Shown one piece after another: positions 16,836 through 26,030 of a stretch of DNA of 64,000 nt. The notes beneath the pieces are model-generated. The model was not told where the DNA came from. It saw nothing but the letters and a program-made list of their open reading frames with translations, and ran no database searches. The stretch is taken from assembly GCA_964493095.1 (NCBI GenBank), contig CAZBNG010000001.1, positions 27,805-91,804 of the forward strand, read 5' to 3'. Position 1 is the first letter of the stretch, and each line of letters opens with the position of its first letter. Source of the stretch: CAYXSX01 sp964493095. GTDB taxonomy: Bacteria > Pseudomonadota > Alphaproteobacteria > Micavibrionales > Micavibrionaceae. The position numbers were made by a program, and so were the translations under genes.

Positions 16836-17447
16836 TTAATCGAGATATCCCGCCATGGCGGCGCGCATTTCCGAAAGGCCCGTGCCTTTATTTGCGCTGG
16901 TGGCCAGAATTTCGGGATAGGCTGCGGGATGACTTTTAAGCAAAGTGGAAATCTCCTGCGTAACCGCCGCCAGTTCCTGATCCTTTACTTTATCAATCTT
17001 TGTTAAAACGATACGATACGACACGGCTGCTTCATCCAGCATGGCCATAAGCTCTTTGTCGCTGTCTTTCAAACCATGGCGCGAATCCACCAGAATGAAA
17101 CAGCATCGCAATGTCGGACGCCCGCGCAGATAAGCCCTGATCAGCTTTACCCACTCTTCCACCAAAGATTTGGAAACCTTGGCATAGCCGTAACCGGGCA
17201 TATCGACCATATAAAGTTTTCCGGCAAGATCGAAATAATTCAGCTGCTGCGTGCGCCCCGGCGTATTGGAGGTTTTGGCCAGCGTCCTGCGGCCCGTCAG
17301 CGCATTCACCAGGGAGGATTTCCCGACATTCGAGCGACCGGCAAAGGCGATTTCCGGTTTATCGGCAGCAGGTAGCTGCCCCAGCGCCGCAACGCCCAGC
17401 ATAAAATCACAGTTCTGTCTGAACAGGTGATCCGCATCCTGGGTCAT
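16836..17447 (-). CDS. engB: ribosome biogenesis GTP-binding protein YsxC/EngB
   Basis: EngB is an essential GTPase for large-subunit assembly. The 203-residue protein has the G1 motif GRSNVGKSSLVN, G3 DMPGYGYAKV, G4 TKIDK and the family-specific NTPGRTQQLNYF. It is the last gene of the rpmH-rnpA-yidD-yidC-engB unit, 11 bases after yidC. Confidence 0.95.
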   Translation of the reverse strand: MTQDADHLFRQNCDFMLGVAALGQLPAADKPEIAFAGRSNVGKSSLVNALTGRRTLAKTSNTPGRTQQLNYFDLAGKLYMVDMPGYGYAKVSKSLVEEWVKLIRAYLRGRPTLRCCFILVDSRHGLKDSDKELMAMLDEAAVSYRIVLTKIDKVKDQELAAVTQEISTLLKSHPAAYPEILATSANKGTGLSEMRAAMAGYLD

Positions 17448-17458
17448 TGTAATGATTC

Positions 17459-19387
17459 CTATTTTTTCTTTTTTGATTTCTTCGGCTTCGGCGGCTTGAT
17501 CGGTGCTGGCGGCGTGTCATCATCCTCGCCAAACAGCGCGTCTTCAACCCTGTCCTCGGCCATCTCCGCTATCGGGTGAACGGCGGGTCCTTTTTCTATA
17601 GACTCTTCAAGTTTCTTCTCTTCTTCCGTCTCCCCGAACAGGTGGATGGGAACGCCCAGAGAGCGCATAATGATCATCTGCTGAATGACCGACAGCATCG
17701 CGCTGAACGTCCAGTAGACAACAAGACCGGAAGCGAATTTGGACAAAACAAAAGTGATGATAAAGGGAAAGTAATTGGCCATATCCCGCTGAAACTGATC
17801 CTGCGGCGGCGGGTTCAGCTTCTTCTGGATGATCATAGTGATAAGCATCAGGCAAGGCCATACGCCGATCATCAGGAAATGCGGAACCTCGTAAGGCAGC
17901 AATCCAAAAAGGTTGAATACGCTGGTCGGATCGGGCGCGGACAAATCCTGAATCCATCCGAAAAACGGCGCATGACGAATTTCAATCGTTACAAACACGG
18001 TTTTATATAGCGCGAAGAAAATCGGGATTTGCAGGATAATGGGAATACACCCTGCCATCGGGTTTACACCTTCACGCTGGTAAAGGGCGATAAGTTCTTT
18101 CTGGAGCGCTTCCTTGTCATCGCTAAATTTCTCGCGCAGCTCAAGAACCTGAGGGCTGACCTTTTTCATTTTGGCGAAAGAGCGGTAAGATGTGTTAGTC
18201 AGCGGAAACGCCGCACTGCGAATCAGGATTGTAAGCAGGATAATCGCAATACCCATATTGCCGACATGCTGGCCCAACCAGTGCAGGATATAGAAGAACG
18301 GCTTGGTCATGAACCAGAACATGCCGAAATCCACCGCTAGGTCCAGATTGGGAACGTTCAACTCTTTTTTGTACTTGTTAAGAAGAAGAACGCGCTTTGC
18401 GCCGGTAAAAACATGGCTTGTCGTTTCGCCGGATTGCCCCGGTGCAATTTTAACGGCGGCGCCCAGAAAATCGGTCTGGTAGCGGCCGCGCGCTTCATCA
18501 ACCGGGTCCGGTTTATAATTAAAAGTATATTTCGCCTGTTGCCCTTGTGGCGGAATAAGCGCCGTAAGCCAGTATTTATCGACAATGCCGATCCAGCCGC
18601 TGTCACCTTGCGCGGTTGTTTGCGGCGTTTTTTTCATGTCCTTATATGTGGGCTCGACCAGTTCGTCACCGATATACCCCATCGGCCCTTCATGTAAAAT
18701 ACGGGCGTTTTGCAAATGCGCCGGCAGGCCTGTCTGGGAAATAAGCGCATAAGGATAAAGCGTCACACCCGCCCCCGTGTTGTTCACCACGCGCTGCGTC
18801 ACCGTAAATACATAATTCTCATCCAGCGCGATTTGCCGTTCAAAGCGAAGGCCCGATCCGTTATTCCAGCTAAGCGTCACCGGCGTGGAGGGAGTAAGAT
18901 CCTGGTTGCCCTGCACGCGCCAGCGGGTTTCAGCACCGGGAACCTTTACAGTTTTATCGGCAGGCACCCAGCCATATTCAATAACGCGGGGACTTTGTGT
19001 TTCGCGGGGAGAAAGCAGCACGACGTTGTTTTTCTTCTCCAGCGTTTCAAAATAATCTTTAAAGGCAATGTCATCCAGGCGTCCGCCCGTCAGGGAGATT
19101 GAACCGAAAATGTGATCGTTATTGATGACCAGACGTCCGCCCGTCTTTTTATCTTTCTCCAGAATTTCTTCGCGTGGAAGGATTTCAATTTTTGCGGCTT
19201 CGCCGTTGGCGATCGCAAGCTGGTGAAGCTGTTCCTGTTGCTGCTGGGCTATGCGTTGTTGCTTCATGGCCTCGGTATGAGGCTTCATAAACAAGGTGTT
19301 GTAAGCGAAGTACAATACGATGGCAATAACGGCGAAGATAATCATATTGCGCATATCTTCGGGATGCATTTTGTCGTTTGGCTGCAT
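17459..19387 (-). CDS. yidC: membrane protein insertase YidC
   Basis: YidC inserts and folds inner-membrane proteins with or without SecYEG. At 642 residues it is the Gram-negative form: N-terminal membrane helix (MIIFAVIAIVLYFAYNTLFM), a large periplasmic domain (about 50-370), then the conserved core of five helices with IILLTILIRSAAFPLTN (the hydrophilic-groove Arg), MKKVSPQVLELREKFSDD and GCIPIILQIPIFFALYKTVF. The C-terminal tail is Lys-rich (PKPKKSKKKK), as expected for ribosome contact. yidD lies 26 bases upstream. Confidence 0.97.
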   Translation of the reverse strand: MQPNDKMHPEDMRNMIIFAVIAIVLYFAYNTLFMKPHTEAMKQQRIAQQQQEQLHQLAIANGEAAKIEILPREEILEKDKKTGGRLVINNDHIFGSISLTGGRLDDIAFKDYFETLEKKNNVVLLSPRETQSPRVIEYGWVPADKTVKVPGAETRWRVQGNQDLTPSTPVTLSWNNGSGLRFERQIALDENYVFTVTQRVVNNTGAGVTLYPYALISQTGLPAHLQNARILHEGPMGYIGDELVEPTYKDMKKTPQTTAQGDSGWIGIVDKYWLTALIPPQGQQAKYTFNYKPDPVDEARGRYQTDFLGAAVKIAPGQSGETTSHVFTGAKRVLLLNKYKKELNVPNLDLAVDFGMFWFMTKPFFYILHWLGQHVGNMGIAIILLTILIRSAAFPLTNTSYRSFAKMKKVSPQVLELREKFSDDKEALQKELIALYQREGVNPMAGCIPIILQIPIFFALYKTVFVTIEIRHAPFFGWIQDLSAPDPTSVFNLFGLLPYEVPHFLMIGVWPCLMLITMIIQKKLNPPPQDQFQRDMANYFPFIITFVLSKFASGLVVYWTFSAMLSVIQQMIIMRSLGVPIHLFGETEEEKKLEESIEKGPAVHPIAEMAEDRVEDALFGEDDDTPPAPIKPPKPKKSKKKK

Positions 19388-19413
19388 GAATAAACTGGCT
19401 CTTTTCGTCTTTA

Positions 19414-19689
19414 TTATTTCGGCTGACGCTGTTTATAGCGGATAGAACGGGGACGATCAATCGACCATTCAAATTCCTCAGGCACCGGGTCGAAATAAGA
19501 CGCGCGGCTCCACGGATGACATTTTAAAAGGCGGGCAAGCGCCAGAAAAAGCCCTTTAATTGCCCCGTGTTTTTCCAGTGCCTGATGCGCATAGCATGAA
19601 CAGGTAGGGTGAAACCGGCAATTGCGCCCCAGTAGGGGAGAGATTAAAACCGCATACAGCCTTATCAAAAATTTCAGGAATTTAACCAT
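19414..19689 (-). CDS. yidD: membrane protein insertion efficiency factor YidD
   Basis: A 91-residue YidD: N-terminal amphipathic helix, then the three-Cys signature NCRFHPTCSCYAHQALEKHG and the conserved RLLKCHPW. It assists YidC-dependent insertion at the inner face of the membrane. It sits between rnpA and yidC in the conserved operon. Confidence 0.93.
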   Translation of the reverse strand: MVKFLKFLIRLYAVLISPLLGRNCRFHPTCSCYAHQALEKHGAIKGLFLALARLLKCHPWSRASYFDPVPEEFEWSIDRPRSIRYKQRQPK

Positions 19690-19702
19690 ATCAATTGTTT
19701 AG

Positions 19703-20101
19703 CTATGTTTCACGTGAAACATTTAGAGAACATTCTTCCCAATGTCCCATTTTTTTAAGGCACCATTTCAGATCCTCGCAAAGCGTCTCATAAGGGCGCA
19801 TCGCCGTCAATTGACGCCCGATCAGCACGTAATCGCAGGATTTTTTAGCATAAAGGGGCAAAATATCCGCCGCCACGGCGCGCAAGCGACGCTTGATCCG
19901 GTTGCGTTTAACCGCCGATTTATCGGTTTTTTTGGTAACGGTATAGCCGACGCGGGTTTGCTCCAGCGCATTTTCGCGGGCCTGAAGCACAAGACCGCGG
20001 GAAACCCATTTACGGGCCTGCGTGTTCATTGTCACAAAATCGGCGCGATTTTTAAGAACCGTCAGGGATTTTTGCTGGGATTTACTGGCGCGCATGTCCA
20101 T
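19703..20101 (-). CDS. rnpA: ribonuclease P protein component
   Basis: RnpA binds RNase P RNA for 5' maturation of tRNAs. The sequence has the N-terminal LKNRADFVTMN, the RNR motif region (SAVKRNRIKRRLRAVAADI) and the DYVLIGR strand. I take the ATG at 20101 (MDMRASKSQQ), which follows AAAGGCGGC, rather than a TTG four codons earlier; this gives 132 residues. rpmH ends 18 bases upstream. Confidence 0.93.
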   Translation of the reverse strand: MDMRASKSQQKSLTVLKNRADFVTMNTQARKWVSRGLVLQARENALEQTRVGYTVTKKTDKSAVKRNRIKRRLRAVAADILPLYAKKSCDYVLIGRQLTAMRPYETLCEDLKWCLKKMGHWEECSLNVSRET

Positions 20102-20119
20102 GCCGCCTTTCAAAAAAGT

Positions 20120-20254
20120 TTAGGCGCTCAGGACCTTGCGGCCTTTGGCGCGGCGGCGGGCCAGAATCTGGCGGCCATTACGGTCAGCCATACGCGCACG
20201 AAAACCATGGCGGCGTTTGCGAACAAGGCGGCTGGGTTGGAATGTACGTTTCAT
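20120..20254 (-). CDS. rpmH: 50S ribosomal protein L34
   Basis: A 44-residue L34: MKRTFQPSRLVRKRRHGFRA at the start and GRQILARRRAKGRKVLSA at the end, the full family pattern. It is first in the rpmH-rnpA-yidD-yidC-engB unit. A strong promoter lies just upstream. Confidence 0.97.
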   Translation of the reverse strand: MKRTFQPSRLVRKRRHGFRARMADRNGRQILARRRAKGRKVLSA

Positions 20255-20297
20255 GGCTCTAAGGCTCCAAATTTCTATTAATTCGTCAAGTGGGAGG

Positions 20298-20327
20298 TTT
20301 ATAAACGCCTTTCCGGGCGCGTGTCAA
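20298..20327 (-). promoter_or_regulatory. sigma-70 promoter of the rpmH-rnpA-yidD-yidC-engB unit
   Basis: On the minus strand TTGACA (20327-20322) and TATAAA (20303-20298) are 18 bases apart. The predicted start leaves a leader of about 35-40 bases before rpmH, whose ribosome site is TTGGAG. Confidence 0.7.
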
Positions 20328-20341
20328 CAATTAATCGTGTT

Positions 20342-21526
20342 TTAGCCGCCCATGGCCTTGCGCATGAAAAACCGTTTGGCCGGGCGCAGTTTTGAAACGG
20401 CGCGAAGCCCCGCGCGGCGCAGCAGCTTTACCGGGGGAATGTTGTTGGAAAACAGGCGCACCAGCCCGTCCGTCACCGCCACCATTGTCATATTATCGAA
20501 GCGCCGTGCGCGGGAATAAGTCGCCAAAATCTCCGGCGCACCCGGATCGGCGGCATCTTTCAGCAGCGCCGCCAGCGCCCCGATATCGCGGAAGCCCAGG
20601 TTAAGCCCCTGTCCGGCTATCGGATGAATGCCATGGGCCGCATCAGCAACCAGCGCCATACGCTCCGCCGTATATTCCCCGGCATGGATGAGCGACAGCG
20701 GATAAGCAGCGCGCTTGCCGATAACTTTTATCGCGCCGTATTCTTCTGGAAAACGCGCTTCCAGCGCCACCTGAAACGCCGCGTCGCTGTAATGCATGAG
20801 TGAATCCTTTTCCGGCCCGTGCTCCGTGAACACCACGGAAGAGCGATGCTCGCCCTTCGGTCCGTCGGTCATGGGCAAAATGGCGAACGGCCCTTCCGGC
20901 CAGAAATGCTCCACCGCCGCGTTATGGTGCGGATTTTCGTGGCCGACGTTAAAAATGACGGCACGCTGGTTATAGGACCAGCGGCGCGCGGGCACGTCCA
21001 TCCACCCGCGCATCATGGAAGAACGCCCGTCCGCCCCCACGGCCAGCTTTGCAGAAATACGGGAGCCGTCCTCAAGATCCACATGTACACAATTCTCCCC
21101 ATGCGCAAAACCGGAAACCGCCACAGGTGCAAGGTGTGTCACATTTTTAAGTGATTTCATGCGTTTCAAAAGCGCGGCGCGCATATCGGCGTTCAGCACG
21201 ATCCAGCCGAAACTCTCGCCCGCCACTTCCTCGCTGAGAAAACGCAGGAGAAGCGGGCTGTCACCGTCCAGAATCCGGATGTCGCGAATGGGACAGGCGT
21301 CTTTTTCCAATGCGCTCCATATCCCCGCCCGTTCCAGTATTTTTTGCGATCCGAAGGAAACCGCAGTCGTACGCAAATCCTGCGTCTTTTGCGTAACGGG
21401 CACATCCCGGTCGATACATACAACCTTGTGGCCCGTGTCTCCCAGCAGGCAGGCAAGACTCATCCCCGACAGGCCGCCGCCGATAATGGCAATATCATAG
21501 AGCTGCGTTTTTGATTTCCGGACCAT
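20342..21526 (-). CDS. UbiH/UbiF/COQ6-family FAD-dependent hydroxylase
   Basis: A 394-residue flavin mono-oxygenase of the type that hydroxylates the ubiquinone ring. The FAD-binding motifs are present: IIGGGLSGMSLACLLGDTG (Rossmann), GADGRSSMMR (DG motif) and VADAAHGIHPIAGQGLNLG (the UbiH-family GD-type motif, with Ala in place of Gly before Asp). Which ring position it acts on cannot be told from sequence. It sits alone, separated from rpmH by the promoter region. Confidence 0.85.
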   Translation of the reverse strand: MVRKSKTQLYDIAIIGGGLSGMSLACLLGDTGHKVVCIDRDVPVTQKTQDLRTTAVSFGSQKILERAGIWSALEKDACPIRDIRILDGDSPLLLRFLSEEVAGESFGWIVLNADMRAALLKRMKSLKNVTHLAPVAVSGFAHGENCVHVDLEDGSRISAKLAVGADGRSSMMRGWMDVPARRWSYNQRAVIFNVGHENPHHNAAVEHFWPEGPFAILPMTDGPKGEHRSSVVFTEHGPEKDSLMHYSDAAFQVALEARFPEEYGAIKVIGKRAAYPLSLIHAGEYTAERMALVADAAHGIHPIAGQGLNLGFRDIGALAALLKDAADPGAPEILATYSRARRFDNMTMVAVTDGLVRLFSNNIPPVKLLRRAGLRAVSKLRPAKRFFMRKAMGG

Positions 21527-21564
21527 GTCCCGTTTATAAGCAAAGCCGAAAGGAATTAAAAGCG

Positions 21565-22236
21565 TTAACGGTAGCGCGAGCGGCTACTGCCGCGGAAGGG
21601 CAGGTCGTATTCAAGGCCGAAGCGGAATTCCTGTGCCGAGTAATCTATCTGGTAACCGTTTATTTCAAGATCGTCGGACCCGATATAACGGTACCCCCCC
21701 GTCAAAGCGAGATTGGGAGACATGCGGTATTTGACGCCCGCCCCGATATGGTACGCAAAAGTCGTATTGTCGCTGGAAGTCGTCACAGCGATGCCGGAAG
21801 TATCGACAATGTTGGCTTCATGAAATCCTACACCCAGACCGGCACCGACATACGGCTGGAGCTTCCAGCGCGGCATGTTGAAATCATGATACAGGCTGAG
21901 GAACAGGAACTTGCTGGAAATATCACCGCTGGTTTCGTATGTGCCGCCCGTGCTGAAATCGGCACTGGATATATCGCCTGTACGGTAGGAAAGCTCTGCT
22001 TCAAGGCGCGTATTACGATTGAGGCGCAACCCCAGCGCTCCGGCAAAAGAGGTCGCGTTATCAACTTTAAAATCGCCGCTGGCACCGCTTGTCGATTCGC
22101 TGAAACTCATTTCATTGAAAGTGTTAAGCCCCAGATAACCGGCAAAGTAAATCCTGCTGACCTGCGCATAAGCGGGTAGAGCAAAGGCAGCGCAAAGCGC
22201 AGTGACGGTCAGAAGTGATAAATGTTTTATCTTCAT
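21565..22236 (-). CDS. outer-membrane beta-barrel protein (OmpA/OmpW-like porin fold)
   Basis: Start at 22236 (MKIKHLSLLTVTALCAAFAL) gives a signal peptide cleaved after AYAQ and a mature protein of about 200 residues. Alternating hydrophobic strands are visible (LRLNRNTRLEAELSYRTGDI, FLFLSLYHDFN, PYVGAGLGVGFHEA, YHIGAGVKYRMSPNLALTGG) and it ends in aromatic/polar strands; this is the eight-strand small barrel pattern of surface proteins. Ligand or host role unknown. Confidence 0.75.
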   Translation of the reverse strand: MKIKHLSLLTVTALCAAFALPAYAQVSRIYFAGYLGLNTFNEMSFSESTSGASGDFKVDNATSFAGALGLRLNRNTRLEAELSYRTGDISSADFSTGGTYETSGDISSKFLFLSLYHDFNMPRWKLQPYVGAGLGVGFHEANIVDTSGIAVTTSSDNTTFAYHIGAGVKYRMSPNLALTGGYRYIGSDDLEINGYQIDYSAQEFRFGLEYDLPFRGSSRSRYR

Positions 22237-22348
22237 TGCAGAGTTAAAGCCAAAATAAAAAACGGTCGACGCAACCTGATAAGGAAGTCTATCAAATATG
22301 CCAAAAGGGAAAAAGAGAGAACAAAAAACTATACGCTGATTACTGTTT

Positions 22349-22972
22349 TTAAGAAGAAACGGGACAGTCAACACGAGTCGGCAGGTCGGCGGCAATCGGC
22401 TCGTCGTCGATCATCTCGATCATACCGGAAGGCTGCACGGCAAAATTGGCGATAAAGAGGGCATTGGAATAAAACACCACCGCATCGCAAAGCCAGTGCC
22501 CCTGATCGTTTTTACCCTCAAAGGAAGCCGGACGGATCGTACCTTCGATAACAGAGCGTGTCGTATCATCCATTTCCTTGGGCATGTTAGGGTCATCCAT
22601 GCTCTCGGCAATATAGAACGGACCTTCTTCCCCACGTACGAAGAAACAGAAGAAGCGTAAATATTCGAGAACGTTTTCGTCGGTAACCTTGATCGGCGCC
22701 TTGGCGTTAACTTCATGAATTGGCGGAGAGGTACCGTTCAGACGGAAAAGGTTTCCCTGATCCGTCAGGTAATAAATGCAAAGTTTTTTGTTAACCCAGT
22801 TCGGATCCTGTACGCGCACAAGCGCCACACTGTCGTAGAAAGGCAGCATGCGCCAGTGCACCTGGGTCGTATTGGCGGACACGCGGTGTTTATCGTCGAT
22901 AGGATTAATCTGCTCTAAAAATCCTGCCAGTTCGTCGCCTTCGACAGGATTCCAGTTATCATCGTGATACAT
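22349..22972 (-). CDS. hypothetical protein, 207 residues
   Basis: Not recognised. The start at 22972 (MYHDDNWNPVEGDELAGFLE) follows AGGAAG at good spacing; a longer frame lacks one. No signal or membrane segment. The protein is acidic with strand-rich patterns (KLCIYYLTDQGNLFRLNGTS, VVFYSNALFIANFAV). It lies between the beta-barrel and O-antigen-ligase-like genes on the same strand. Confidence 0.55.
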   Translation of the reverse strand: MYHDDNWNPVEGDELAGFLEQINPIDDKHRVSANTTQVHWRMLPFYDSVALVRVQDPNWVNKKLCIYYLTDQGNLFRLNGTSPPIHEVNAKAPIKVTDENVLEYLRFFCFFVRGEEGPFYIAESMDDPNMPKEMDDTTRSVIEGTIRPASFEGKNDQGHWLCDAVVFYSNALFIANFAVQPSGMIEMIDDEPIAADLPTRVDCPVSS

Positions 22973-23082
22973 AAAAAACTTCCTTGCTTGGTCACGCCAC
23001 CTAAGTCTGCCCATTGTGCGCAAGAATTCCGGCAAGTTCAAGCCCCGTTTTTACAAAATACGGGAAAACCTGTTTGATAAAC

Positions 23083-24330
23083 TCAGCCGCGACAATGTCT
23101 TAGAAACAATTGCACGAAAGCGGCTATCAGAAAGAACTCACCCAGCCACCAGCCCTGCCACAATCCGTACCCGGTAGCCGCCACGGAAAGGCTCGCTATA
23201 AAAACCGGCAAAGCGCACCGCGCAGCGGCGGCAGGCAGGCGACTGAAACGTTTCAGTAAATCGGCAAAAAATAAAACCGTAAAGGTAACGCCCAAAATCC
23301 CGAACTCTATCCATATCTGAAGAGCAAAATTATGCGGATGCAGGATATCAACTCCCTTTTGATATATCTGGGCAGTATCGAACGCCTTCACGGCGCGGGT
23401 GGCCTCAATCCCGAAACCGTAGAAAGGCTGCTGCAATGCATAGCGTGAAACGTAGTCCCATATTTCCAGCCGCTCGGCGGCATAACCGTTTTGCAGCCAG
23501 GGCGCGTCATGGAACGTGCCCGCCAGTTCCCTGAACGCATACTGGGAAATCCACGGCGCGGCGTAGAACGCCGCTGCAATGCCCAGCCCCAGCAAAACCC
23601 ATGATACTTTGCAGCGATAGGGAAAAAACAATAAAAACAGCACGCCCAGAAGAAACGCAAGCTGCGCCGACTGGCTGCTGGTTTTGTAAATAATCGCACC
23701 GGCAAACAATATTAAGGCAGCCAGCACGGTCTTTTTTATCCGGCGGGAATAAGGGCCGTAATATAAAACGGGAAAGGCGCAAAACAAGGCAAGGACAACG
23801 CACACTACGCTACGATTGAGATGGGAGAGATTAAACTCGTCCGTTATGGACTGCCCGTGAACAAGGTGATAAAGCGGCGCTTTAAAATAAAGCTCCCCGG
23901 TGAGAGCAACCGCCGCAACCAGGACGCCAAGCGGAAAAAGACGCGAAAAGTCTTCCCGCGCCTTTGGCCCGGCCGACTGCACCAGCCCGAGCAAAATAAT
24001 CCCCGGAACGAGTATGGGTATCATACGAAAAACCCGGTCCACGGCGATTTCGGGGTTAAGCGCCCAAAAAGCGCTGAGCCCGGCCAGAACCAGAACGCCC
24101 AGAACCCAGAACAGGACCGGTCCGGACAAAGTCACCCGCCATGTCCGGCGGGCGGGAACGTAAAAACAAAAGCCGATGATCATTATAACGGCCGGCATCA
24201 ATGCCATGGCACGCGGAGCGATAACTCCCAGCAAAGGGATGAAAGCAAGCATACCGACCATCAAACGGTTAAAACCGGTTTCACAGCAGGATACGGAGGC
24301 GGGAGATTTTTTTGCAGGGGCGGCGTTCAT
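23083..24330 (-). CDS. O-antigen ligase / polymerase-like membrane protein (WaaL/Wzy type)
   Basis: About 415 residues with ten or more hydrophobic helices (FCFYVPARRTWRV, VLFWVLGVLVLAGLSAFWAL, VCVVLALFCAFPVLYYG). A large periplasmic loop ends in GFGIEATRAV and then DILHPHNFALQIWIEFGILG. The 'HPHN..L' motif after a long loop is the hallmark of O-antigen ligases and related polymerases, where the His is functional. It would join O-antigen or another glycan to lipid A core or polymerise a glycan. The ATG at 24330 is preferred to a TTG seven codons earlier. Confidence 0.77.
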   Translation of the reverse strand: MNAAPAKKSPASVSCCETGFNRLMVGMLAFIPLLGVIAPRAMALMPAVIMIIGFCFYVPARRTWRVTLSGPVLFWVLGVLVLAGLSAFWALNPEIAVDRVFRMIPILVPGIILLGLVQSAGPKAREDFSRLFPLGVLVAAVALTGELYFKAPLYHLVHGQSITDEFNLSHLNRSVVCVVLALFCAFPVLYYGPYSRRIKKTVLAALILFAGAIIYKTSSQSAQLAFLLGVLFLLFFPYRCKVSWVLLGLGIAAAFYAAPWISQYAFRELAGTFHDAPWLQNGYAAERLEIWDYVSRYALQQPFYGFGIEATRAVKAFDTAQIYQKGVDILHPHNFALQIWIEFGILGVTFTVLFFADLLKRFSRLPAAAARCALPVFIASLSVAATGYGLWQGWWLGEFFLIAAFVQLFLRHCRG

Positions 24331-24389
24331 ATTTTCTTGTATCGCGGTCAAAGCCGCGTTGCAAGCAGACGAACAGGCTTATTACGAAG

Positions 24390-24710
24390 TTATTCGCCGG
24401 AACGTTTGCGCACCAGATACGGGGAATTGTCTCCGCTCAGGCGCGGCGCACGAACGGTGGGACTGTTGGAATAATCACGTTTTTTACGCGGGGGTTCCTT
24501 CTCCATATCGGCAATCGACAACGATCCGCCCGCAGAAGGCTCATACTGCGAAAGGAAATCCGCAAACATATCGGGCGCATCCTGCAGGGCCGCAGGAGCC
24601 GTTTCAGAAAAACGGCGGCCAAACTCATCCGGCGCTGCCGCCAAAACCGGTCGCGCAGTTATAAGAATGCCTGCGAGAACAAACAGGAGAGCGGTAAGAC
24701 GCAGTTTCAT
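24390..24710 (-). CDS. small exported protein
   Basis: A 106-residue protein with a clear signal peptide (LRLTALLFVLAGILITARPV, cleavage near LAAAPDEF), preceded by AAGGAA. The mature part is polar and disordered in appearance, ending in basic residues (RKRSGE). No family recognised. It lies just upstream of the O-antigen-ligase-like gene on the same strand and may be co-transcribed. Confidence 0.5.
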   Translation of the reverse strand: MKLRLTALLFVLAGILITARPVLAAAPDEFGRRFSETAPAALQDAPDMFADFLSQYEPSAGGSLSIADMEKEPPRKKRDYSNSPTVRAPRLSGDNSPYLVRKRSGE

Positions 24711-24765
24711 GACGGTTCCTTCCTCTTACAGTTTTAACAAAGATCGGAAGGGATGACAATTTTTA

Positions 24766-24793
24766 CTTGAAATATGCACCCGTTCTTTATAGG
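24766..24793 (+). promoter_or_regulatory. candidate promoter of tRNA-Ala
   Basis: CTTGAA (24766-24771) and TATAGG (24788-24793), 16 bases apart, ending 22 bases before the mature tRNA start. Confidence 0.45.
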
Positions 24794-24815
24794 TTTGCGC
24801 TCATCCTTCTTACGG

Positions 24816-24891
<76 letters not shown>

Positions 24892-24892
24892 A

Positions 24893-25897
24893 TCATTCTT
24901 TTCTTGATTTTTTACGGTAAAGGGTCGAGGGCGACACGCCCAGCAGTCTGGCGGCGCGGGGAATATTTCCGCCGCAGGTTTTCACGGCTTTCTCGATAAT
25001 TTCCTGTTCCACCTCCCGCAGGGGGCGGATTTCCGAGGGTGAATCGAATCCCGAAAACCCCGCCGCGGCGGCAAGTCCCTGCCCCGCAGCCGGCAGCAAA
25101 CGGGGAAGGGATTTAAAAGAAACCGGAAGCATGGATTTCGTTACTATGCCACCATCATGCATACGCACCACCTGGCCGATTACCGAGCGGAGCATCGTCA
25201 CGTTTCCCGGCCATTTATGGCTGCAGAAAAACGCCTCTGTTTCCGGGGTAAAGCCGCTAAAACTTTTCCCATATTTTTCAGCAAACTCATACAGGAAAAA
25301 CTGGGCGATATCCAATATGTCTTCTCCCCGGCGGCGCAGGGGCGGCATATGAAGGGAAAAAACGCTCAACCGCGCATAAAACTCGTCTGAAATCCGCCCG
25401 GCATCAAGTTCTTTAAAAACATCCGCGCGGGTCGCGGCTATAAACTTTATTGCCTTAAAGTCCAGAGGAGGGCCAAACCCGGAAGAAGTTTCCCGTTGCA
25501 ACAACCGCATAAAACGCTTTTGCAGAAAAAGGGGAAGAGCGGCGACTTCATCCAGAAATAACGTTCCACCATGCGCCAGAGAAGCCCAGTCCGCGGCGGG
25601 CATAATGTCTTCCCCTAAAACAGCTTTTGAAGCGTTGCCTGAAAAATTGCGGCAATCAATCCGCAGAAAGAATTTATTCGCATGATGACTCAAACGGTGT
25701 AAAATCCGCGCACAAAGCGTTTTTCCCGTTCCCGGCTCGCCTGTTATAAAAACCGGAAAATCGGCGCGCGCAGCGCGTTCCACTTTTTCGTAAACCGCCT
25801 GCATAAGGGGAGAGATACCTATAAAGCTGTGCTCGTAAGCGGTATCGTTTTGCAGACTCGCAAAGTCCTGCTTTTTTATCGTTGCTATACGCTCCAT
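24893..25897 (-). CDS. Fis-family AAA+ regulator related to sigma-54 activators, lacking a recognisable GAFTGA loop
   Basis: From the ATG at 25897 the protein has 334 residues: a short N-terminus without receiver domain, an AAA+ domain with Walker A GEPGTGKT (53-60) and Walker B GTLFLDEV (111-118), sensor-type APPLRRRGEDI-like sequence (MPPLRRRGEDILDIAQFF), and a C-terminal Fis-type helix-turn-helix (IPRAARLLGVSPSTLYRKK). Between Walker A and B, where sigma-54 activators carry ELFGHEKGAFTGA, it reads SGNASKAVLGEDIMPAADW; the sigma-54 contact loop is missing. It may be a TyrR-like regulator that does not activate sigma-54, or a partner of a full activator. An upstream ATG at 25951 would add 18 residues. 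Confidence 0.82.
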   Translation of the reverse strand: MERIATIKKQDFASLQNDTAYEHSFIGISPLMQAVYEKVERAARADFPVFITGEPGTGKTLCARILHRLSHHANKFFLRIDCRNFSGNASKAVLGEDIMPAADWASLAHGGTLFLDEVAALPLFLQKRFMRLLQRETSSGFGPPLDFKAIKFIAATRADVFKELDAGRISDEFYARLSVFSLHMPPLRRRGEDILDIAQFFLYEFAEKYGKSFSGFTPETEAFFCSHKWPGNVTMLRSVIGQVVRMHDGGIVTKSMLPVSFKSLPRLLPAAGQGLAAAAGFSGFDSPSEIRPLREVEQEIIEKAVKTCGGNIPRAARLLGVSPSTLYRKKSRKE

Positions 25898-25978
25898 CGC
25901 CACACAATAGCGCCGTCCCGATGAACCGGTACAGAAAAAACACCGGATCATTCCATGGTATTAAATCGCGCAGAGCGT

Positions 25979-26004
25979 AAAAAAAGCCCCGCAAAGCGGG
26001 GCTT
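25979..26004 (-). terminator. rho-independent terminator after the Bax-inhibitor-1 family gene
   Basis: AAGCCCCGC-TTT-GCGGGGCTT is a perfect 9-bp stem with a three-base loop, followed on the minus strand by a run of seven T. It lies 27 bases past the stop of the gene at 26031. Confidence 0.88.
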
Positions 26005-26030
26005 AGGAAACCAGATTATTCAGCCGGACT

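Noticed and set aside
20255..20341. Possible replication origin next to rpmH
   Set aside because: rpmH often lies near oriC, but no DnaA-box cluster or dnaA gene is visible; the gap is explained by the rpmH promoter.
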